The notes under the pieces: generated by a model
Seen by the model: only the letters and a program-made list of their open reading frames with translations
What the model was told of the DNA's origin: nothing
The model's database searches: none
Part shown: positions 57,654 to 64,000 of the stretch, piece by piece
Position numbering within the stretch: the stretch's first letter is position 1
Layout of the letters: each line of letters opens with the position of its first letter
Assembly (NCBI GenBank): GCA_010909165.1
Contig: VJWM01000172.1
Location: forward strand, 372,001-436,000
Length of the DNA: 64,000 nucleotides
DNA from: Anthoceros angustus
Taxonomy: Eukaryota > Streptophyta > Anthocerotopsida > Anthocerotales > Anthocerotaceae
Direction: 5' to 3'
Made by a program: the position numbers and the translations under genes

Positions 57654-58246
57654 TAGACTTGAAGATGGTTTTGTTCTCGATGATATATTATGAATTATCG
57701 ATAAGTTTTTTTATTTTGTTAGTAAATTATAGTATATTTAATATTGATATTATAACAAAACATCATCATAAACATCACAAAATATTTCCAAGAGATATTA
57801 TGATAATCGTATAACGTTGTTTTACCATTAACTTATAGAATTATCAAAAACTATACCAAAGATAGACGTGGAAGATATATTACAAATAACCTTCTCGATC
57901 ACTAGATAAATCAGAATAGCTAAGTAATTTGGCATAAAAGAAGGTAAACATAGTAAATATAGAAAGTGGATAAGAGTAAAAGTAATTAATGGGGTAGTTT
58001 AGGTAAATATAATGGGGCATGATAGAAGCAAGAACTCTTGAGGTAGGATGGGCATGTTAGTAGTGGATCACCACAAGTGCCCTATACAAATTCGATGTCG
58101 CAAAATCTCTTGGAAATATTGTTTGTGATGTTTATGATGATGTTTTGTTATAATATCAATATGAAATATACTATAATTTACTAACAAAATAAAAATTATC
58201 GATAATTCATAATATATCATCGAGAACAAAACCATCTTCAAGTCTA
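57654..58246. repeat. Inverted repeat spanning the A2 internal/LTR 3 border
   Basis: Arms 57,654-57,796 and 58,105-58,246 are reverse complements with few mismatches and a spacer of about 308 bp. Because of the inversion both strands encode the same incidental peptide (DLKMVLFSMIYYELSI). Confidence 0.9.
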
Positions 58247-58884
58247 TATATGTATGGTCCCTACACACAAATCACAAATCTATCTTCATATATCTATTTC
58301 AATCTTACGAAAGGATTCTCATTTTGTTGTCTACAATGATTCCAAGTTTACCGATCTATGGCTATGATGATGTTTGTGATGCTATCTTTGCTTAGCATCA
58401 ATTTTGTGTCAAGAAGCTAAGAAGAGGTATTATAATTCTTTTATATGTGTGTATTCCATGTATTAAAATTCCATTTTAGATATGTATATTATGTTGCTCT
58501 CAACTAGCTAGTTTATGTTGGCGTGTTGTTAAATCGTGGTTGATGTAGAAAAAACAAAGGGAATTCCGGACTACGTACTTCCTGGTCCCGATCCCCATCC
58601 ATCTCCCCCATTTTCACCCTCTGCAAAGCCGGACTACGTACTTTCTGGTCTAGATCCTCATCCATCTCCCCCATTTTTACCCTCTGCAAAGCCGGACTAC
58701 GTACTTCCTGGTCCAGATCCTCATCCATCTCCCCATTTTTCCCTCTCGCAAAGCCGGACTACGATTCCGGTCCGGATCCTCATCCATCTCCCCATTTTTC
58801 CCTCGCAAAGCCGGACTATGTACTTCCGGTCCGGATCCTCATCCATCACCCCCAAATTTTGGTATCCCTCCCAAGAATAAGAAG
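57869..58884 (+). repeat. LTR 3 of the A array (shared by A2 and A3)
   Basis: Collinear with LTR 1 and LTR 2, about 40 bp shorter. Contains a five-unit minisatellite at about 58,568-58,846 (unit GGACTACGTACTTCCTGGTC...CCCTCTGCAAAGCC). Confidence 0.8.
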
Positions 58885-60039
58885 TTGGTATAAGGGAGCA
58901 CGGAATGAAGATATCTATGGGAACGCAATTGGCTAGATTGTCTATGTTAGCTCGGTTGTTGGTAGGGATTTCTACTTCCCTTTGTGTAGGGATTGTTATC
59001 CCTTCTTCTGCTTTTGGTCTCATGTTCTTATGTGCAGCCCTAGTATATATTTGTTGTGGGATATGCTTGTGCCTCTCGATGGGGCTTTAGGAGGTGAAAT
59101 TCTCTTCTTTTATAAAGCATTAAAAATTTGGTGTAACAAAAGTTACTCTCAACCTTACGGTCTCTAATGCTCACGCATCAAGTACGAACAATGAGCCGCC
59201 CGCTGAGCTGAACGTAAGCTCGCTTGCTAGTCGAATGCTCCAACTCTTGGAATCCGACAACGGTGGTTGGCGTCTGCCGGATGGATGCTAGCACATTCAA
59301 AAATCCGGAGAGATAAATCAATTCAAGAAGGATCCGCGCTTGATACTCCTCTTACAATCGCATGTCACAACGAGTTATCTCGAATGGCTAATAAGAGGCG
59401 GTAACTTATCCTAGCTAGCAAGCTTGTTCGAGTTCGCGATGTGTGTGCTGAGTACATGTAGCTCTAGAAGCATCTCCACAAGCCTTCACGAACCACAAGC
59501 ATTTCCATGACCTTCCATATCAAGAACCTTTTGCAGTCGACTCGTGAGATCGAACATCTTGGATTGTCAAAAGAAACCAATTCAAGTGCAACATTTACAT
59601 AGCGATTACTCACAATTGCTTGCTTGAAGCAAGAGCAAGGACTTCAAAGAAGAGCTTAACTAGTTGCACCTCCACAAGCCTTCCAACCGGAGGCACGCAC
59701 TTCAGGACCTTCCTCGTCAAGAAGCTTTTGCGTCGACTCTTGAGACTAAACATCCCGGATTGTTGTGCAACAAACCAATTCAAGTACAACATTTACATAG
59801 CGATTGTTCACAATTGCTAGCTTGAAGCAAGAGCAGGACTTCAAAGAAGAGCGTAATTGGTTGCACCTACACTCCAATTACTATCATTCTACCCTCATGT
59901 GCAAGCTAAAGATGAATAAAGCGTGTATGCTCGCATGATACATCGATGAAGTGGTTGACACCAAACCTTGTTGTCACGGAGACATACCTCAACATCCAGC
60001 TTCACAAGCTCGCCACCGCAGCCTATTGCAGCCCTAGGC

Positions 60040-61340
60040 TTGGATTTTCAAGTTCATCAAGGATTTTGCCAAGAAGGCGGCCTCGTTGTGCGATTGACCA
60101 AGAAGGACATGCCCTTCAAATGGATGAGCCAAGGCATGAAGCCTTTCGGCTTGAAGGATAGCTTGGTGAGCGCACCAACACTACAACCACCAGATTGGAA
60201 AAACCGTTCCATGTATGCGTAGATGTAACCGCTACGCTATTGGGACTATCTTAAGCCGAAGGACGAGAAGAAGCGGATCATCCAATTTTCTATGGCGGGC
60301 AACTTATGGATGAGAGAAATTATTCAACCACCGAGAGGGAAGGTCTTAGCATCATATACTCTTGTAAGAAGTTTAGACACTACATGCTTGTAAGGTGACG
60401 TTCCATGTCGACCATTTTGTGTTAAAGTACCTTGTGAACAAGCTAGATTTATCGTGAAGGATTGCTAGGTGGGTCCTGCTGCAAGAGTTTGATTTTGATG
60501 TAGAAACCAGGCCAAGGAAGCAACATATGAATGCCAATTTTGTTGCCGTCTGAAAATTGGAAAATGGAAAATGGATTGTGGCCACGATGACGCCCCATTT
60601 CCGACGAGGAGCTAGTAGCGATGGCAGTTAGGGGAGAGGATCATGAGCAAAGTACACATTTGATTGAGGTCGGCAAGAAGAGGTGTTGCGAAGGACCAAA
60701 TGTCTGTGGAAGGGGTTTTGTGCAGGATTTGCTGCAGGAGGACGATCTAGGAGTTCGAGATGAAGTAAAAGAGCAGCAGCATGGGTGCAAGGAGGAGCAA
60801 GGTATGCTCTTTAAGTGGAAGGGCTGCAAGTGTAGGCCACAACGTTGGCAAAAGGATGTGGAGAAACAGCGAAGAAATCGCAATTTGAAGGAAGGAGAGG
60901 TGGCACACAAAAATGGTGTGCCTCATGAGGAGGTGTGTGCGCTGGAGTCTAGGAAGTGAGGTAGCTCCGCATTGGTGGTGTATATGGAGAAGGATTGTGG
61001 AGAAACCACACCTCAAAGAGTGCTTGCAGTGAGCCGCAAGAGCCGAGTCCACGGTCGATTGCGTAAGTGGGCTGAAAACGCAGCAATGTGAGGAGATCGC
61101 TAGAGCGCTGTCCGGGGCTAGTCATGAGACTAGGCAGCATAGAGATGAAGAGGCAGCGATGGCGCAGAGATGAGCAGTCGATGGCTGCAGCACAAGTGCC
61201 AGCGATGCCGCAGGAAGGAGCTGGTTTTGCAAGCCAAGTAGAGGCGAGGGTAGGCAACGACCACATCCCTAGTGGGCAAACTAGAGGGGGACGAGGTGTA
61301 CATGGGAAGAGGAGGCCTGAGCGTGACTCCCATGTCCACG
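60040..61340 (+). pseudogene. A3 RT tail, RNase H and linker (broken)
   Basis: FKFIKDFAKKAA-type RT end at about 60,050, KKDMPFKWM near 60,100, DHFVLKYLVNKLDL near 60,410 and FDFDVETRP near 60,490. The linker has KEEQGMLFKWKGCKCRPQRWQKDVEK within the open stretch 60,621-60,959. Frameshifts throughout. Confidence 0.65.
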
Positions 61341-61344
61341 GTAT

Positions 61345-62170
61345 TTGCTAAACGGTGAGGTACGAAGATTCTTAGAGCACGGATCATGCCTAATGGTTTG
61401 TCAAGGAAGGGCGTGCTGTTGTTCCTTACAAAATCACGCCTTATTGTCTACGATGGGGTCTCATACAAGCTTGGTCCCATGGGAAGATCCGAGGTTGTTT
61501 GGAAGAGAAGGAAGCTACTCTCATCATAGAAGCTTTGCATGCGTAAGAGGCCGGAGGCCATTATTTGGTACAAATTATGATGAAGGAGATCCTAGATGCG
61601 TGGTTTTGGTGGGCCACGATGCGAGGGATGTGGGATTTTGTTCGGAGGTGTGATGCATTCCAACGGGTTGGGAGGCCGACTTTGTCAACACAATGGCCTC
61701 ATACTTATATCCTACCTTGGCACCTTTCGAGAAGTGGGGCATAGACTTTGTGGGTCCCATCAGCCGCCACAAAATGGACAAGGCAGAATATATTTTGGTG
61801 GATACGGACCATCGCACAAAATGGCGAGGCCAAGCAACAAGGAAGGATGATGCACCAAGAGTGGCAAAGTTTCTCTTTGAGAACATCGTAACTCGGTATG
61901 GGTGTCCTTTGAGTGCCGATAGGGGAACTCATTTTCTCAACTCGTGATTGAGTCTTTTACCTCCTACCTCAATATCCGATCGAAGACAACTCCTTACAAT
62001 CCCAAGGCAAATGGTTTGACGGAGAACACGAATGGTTTGTTGTGTACAATCTTGACCAAGGTAATCACACTCACATGTATGATTGGGACACCAAATTGCA
62101 TTCAGCTTTGTGGGCCTACAAAGGGAGAAGGTGACCACCAAGAAGACTCCTATTATTTAACGTAGAAGAG
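61345..62170 (+). pseudogene. A3 integrase (broken)
   Basis: Two frames cover it: 61,693-61,947 has LAPFEKWGIDFVGPISR, a TRKDDAPRVAKFLFENIVTRYGCPL stretch and ADRGTHF (second catalytic Asp kept); 61,944-62,165 has KTTPYNPKANGLTE (Glu). A one- or two-base deletion near 61,945 separates them. Confidence 0.7.
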
Positions 62171-62570
62171 GGGCCTGATGTCGGGTGGTTCGATCCTCCC
62201 CTTGAATTTCCTCGACGCAAACCTCAACTCCTCATGAGTTTCGGATGCACAATCTAAATTCCATTGATCCTATGCCGACTTGTAATATATGGAGGAAGTC
62301 GACCAGCACATGGTGTTTGACCCGAGGATGAACTAGCCGACTCCGTGGAGACAGAGATCCCTCGACCAAGCGCATCCAATATATCATATCGAACCACTTG
62401 ATTTGTGAAATCATTTGAGTAATCCACCGATCTATTACAACATCTCGAAGACCAAGCGCTTTCAAAATCTCGATCGAATCACTTGAGTTGCCAAAGTATT
62501 TGAGTACTCCATTTGATCCATCACAAAATATGAATGAGCTATGCATTTATAGTTGAAACTTGGGTAAATA

Positions 62571-63166
62571 TAGACTTGAAGATGGTTTTGTTCTCGATGA
62601 TATATTATGAATTATCGATAAGTTTTTTTATTTTGTTAGTAAATTATAGTATATTTAATATTGATATTATAACAAAACATCATCATAAACATCACAAAAT
62701 ATTTCCAAGAGATATTATGATAATCGTATAACGTTGTTTTACCATTAACTTATAGAATTATCAAAAACTATACCAAAGATAGACGTGGAAGATATATTAC
62801 AAATAACCTTCTCGATCACTAGATAAAGAATGGAAGTAATTTGGCATAAAAGAAGGTAAACATAGTAAATATAGAAAGTGGATAAGAGTAAAAGTAATTA
62901 ATGGGGTAGTTTAGGTAAATATAATGGGGCATGATAGAAGCAACAAGAACTCTTGGAGGTAGGATGGGCATCAGTAGCGTGTGGATCACCGACAAGTGCC
63001 CTATACAAATTCGTATGTCGCAAAATCTCTTGGAAATATTGTTTGTGATGTTTATGATGATGTTTTGTTATAATATCAATATGAAATATACTATAATTTA
63101 CTAACAAAATAAAAATTATCGATAATTCATAATATATCATCGAGAACAAAACCATCTTCAAGTCTA
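62571..63166. repeat. Inverted repeat spanning the A3 internal/LTR border
   Basis: Arms 62,571-62,713 and 63,025-63,166, same layout as in A1 and A2. A further left arm lies at about 63,540-63,680; its partner is beyond the window. Confidence 0.9.
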
Positions 63167-63227
63167 TATATGTATGGTCCCTACACACAAATCACAAATC
63201 TATCTTCATATATCTATTTCAATCTTA
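62786..63227 (+). repeat. LTR 4 of the A array, truncated by the duplication
   Basis: Starts TGGAAGATATATTAC like the other LTRs and stops at the CAATCTTA junction, before the minisatellite. Confidence 0.8.
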
Positions 63228-63753
63228 ACTCTATTGATCCTATCGACTTGTAATATATGGAGGAAGTCGACCAGCACATGGTGTTTGACACGGAGGATGA
63301 ACTATTTGGGACTCTGAGCAGAGATCCCTCGACCAAGCGCATCCAATATATCATATCGAGCCACTTGATTTGTGAAATCATTTGAGTAATCCACCGATCT
63401 ATTACAACATCGGAAGACCAAGCGCTTTCAAAATCTCGGATCGAATCACTTGAGTTGCCAAAGTATTTGAGTACTCCATTTGATCCATCACAAAATATGA
63501 ATGAGCTATGCATTTATAGTTGAAACTTGGGTAAATATAGACTTGAAGATGGTTTTGTTCTCGATGATATATTATGAATTATCGATAAGTTTTTTTATTT
63601 TGTTAGTAAATTATAGTATATTTAATATTGATATTATAACAAAACATCATCATAAACATCACAAAATATTTCCAAGAGATATTATGCATAATCGTATAAC
63701 GTTGTTTTACCATTAACTTATAGAATTATCAAAAACTATACCAAAGATAGACG

Positions 63754-64000
63754 TGGAAGATATATTACAAATAACCTTCTCGATCACTAGATAAAACTGT
63801 CGGAAGTAATTTGGCATAAAAGAAGGTAAACATAGTAAATATAGAAAGTGGATAAGAGTAAAAGTAATTATTGGGGTAGTTTAGGGTAAATATAATGGGG
63901 CATGATAGAAGCAACATAACTCTTGGAGGTAGGATGGGCCGCATTGGCGGTGGATCACCGACAAGTGCCCTATACAAATTCGTATGTCGCAAAATCTCTT
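63754..64000 (+). repeat. LTR 5 start (runs off the window)
   Basis: Same LTR start sequence; the window ends in the first bases of the right inverted-repeat arm. Confidence 0.8.

Larger units (their letters stand above)
41936..57868 (+). mobile_element. Element A2 internal region, interrupted by insertion N
   Basis: Same element as A1. The leader with the 194-bp duplication (42,529; 42,723) and the RT tail/RNase H (about 43,080-43,383) are followed by insertion N, then RNase H resumes (55,380), linker, integrase (56,228-57,412) and 3' region. The left part is duplicated (43,435-44,779), and so is a block across the right border of N (54,263-56,001). It shares LTR 2 with A1 and LTR 3 with A3. 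Confidence 0.75.
58885..62785 (+). mobile_element. Element A3 internal region (uninterrupted)
   Basis: The least disturbed copy: leader with the 194-bp duplication (59,479; 59,675), RT tail and RNase H (about 60,040-60,510), linker (60,590-61,080), integrase (61,345-62,110) and 3' region with the left inverted-repeat arm. The internal length of about 3.9 kb confirms that A elements lack most of gag, protease and RT. It reveals the original sequence at the sites where copia (A1) and N (A2) inserted. Confidence 0.8.
62250..64000 (+). repeat. Tandem duplication at the A3 3' end (about 0.97 kb, second copy runs off the window)
   Basis: 62,250-63,219 (A3 3' region plus the first part of LTR 4) is repeated from 63,220 on. 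The junction CAATCTTA at 63,220-63,227 is present both in the LTR (TTTCAATCTTACGAAAGG) and in the 3' region (GCACAATCTTAACTC at 57,328). Confidence 0.85.

Noticed and set aside
57617-58268. Two similar peptides on opposite strands (DLKMVLFSMIYYELSI)
   Set aside because: They are the two arms of an inverted repeat in A/T-rich LTR DNA, not genes.
58905-59090. 61-codon ORF with hydrophobic segments resembling a signal peptide
   Set aside because: Not kept open in A1 or A2 at the same place; probably chance in the element leader.
1-64000. tRNA, rRNA, riboswitches, bacterial operons
   Set aside because: No cloverleaf, rRNA core or prokaryotic gene organisation was seen anywhere.

Overview
The window looks like repeat-dominated nuclear DNA of a land plant. 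The evidence is the mix of Ty3/gypsy and Ty1/copia LTR retrotransposons, a CACTA (En/Spm) transposase of the plant Tnp2 type, GT-AG introns, and primer-binding sites of tRNA-Asp and tRNA-Met type. A large-genome lineage (fern, lycophyte, bryophyte or gymnosperm) would fit, but the sequence alone does not settle which. I see no intact housekeeping gene, tRNA, rRNA or CRISPR array.

Layout. 1-2.54 kb: the 3' end of a + strand LTR element (G1), with a coiled-coil ORF followed by its LTR. 2.54-12.8 kb: a decayed minus-strand Ty3/gypsy element (G2) with primer-binding site, gag, protease, RT, RNase H and integrase, plus an extra charged 3' region. 12.97-17.64 kb: an intron-containing, broken + strand locus that reads as a primase-polymerase (archaeo-eukaryotic primase, AEP) with a zinc finger, followed by a helicase of the herpesvirus origin-binding (UL9-like) type; this is the most unusual locus here. 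17.65-19.04 kb: a decayed, unidentified minus-strand coding region. 20.48-22.64 kb: a CACTA transposase (Tnp2 plus DUF4218) with frameshifts, followed by ORFs that could belong to the same transposon. 24.8-28.4 kb: mostly non-coding, with small repeats.

28.4-64 kb: three tandem copies (A1, A2, A3) of one internally deleted Ty3/gypsy element sharing LTRs of about 1.02-1.06 kb. A1 is split in its integrase by a complete minus-strand Ty1/copia element (32,682-40,197), which itself holds an intron-containing gene-like fragment. A2 is split in RNase H by a minus-strand insertion N (44,730-55,374) flanked by the 5-bp duplication GAAGG. N carries an LTR and coiled-coil region related to G1. On top of this nesting lie several tandem duplications whose junctions show 6-8 bp of microhomology, and a complex shuffle inside N.

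Nearly every coding region has stops and frameshifts. Part of this may be sequence error: sites that read CAG or CTG in one repeat copy often read CG, CGG or CGT in another. Coordinates of decayed domains are approximate.
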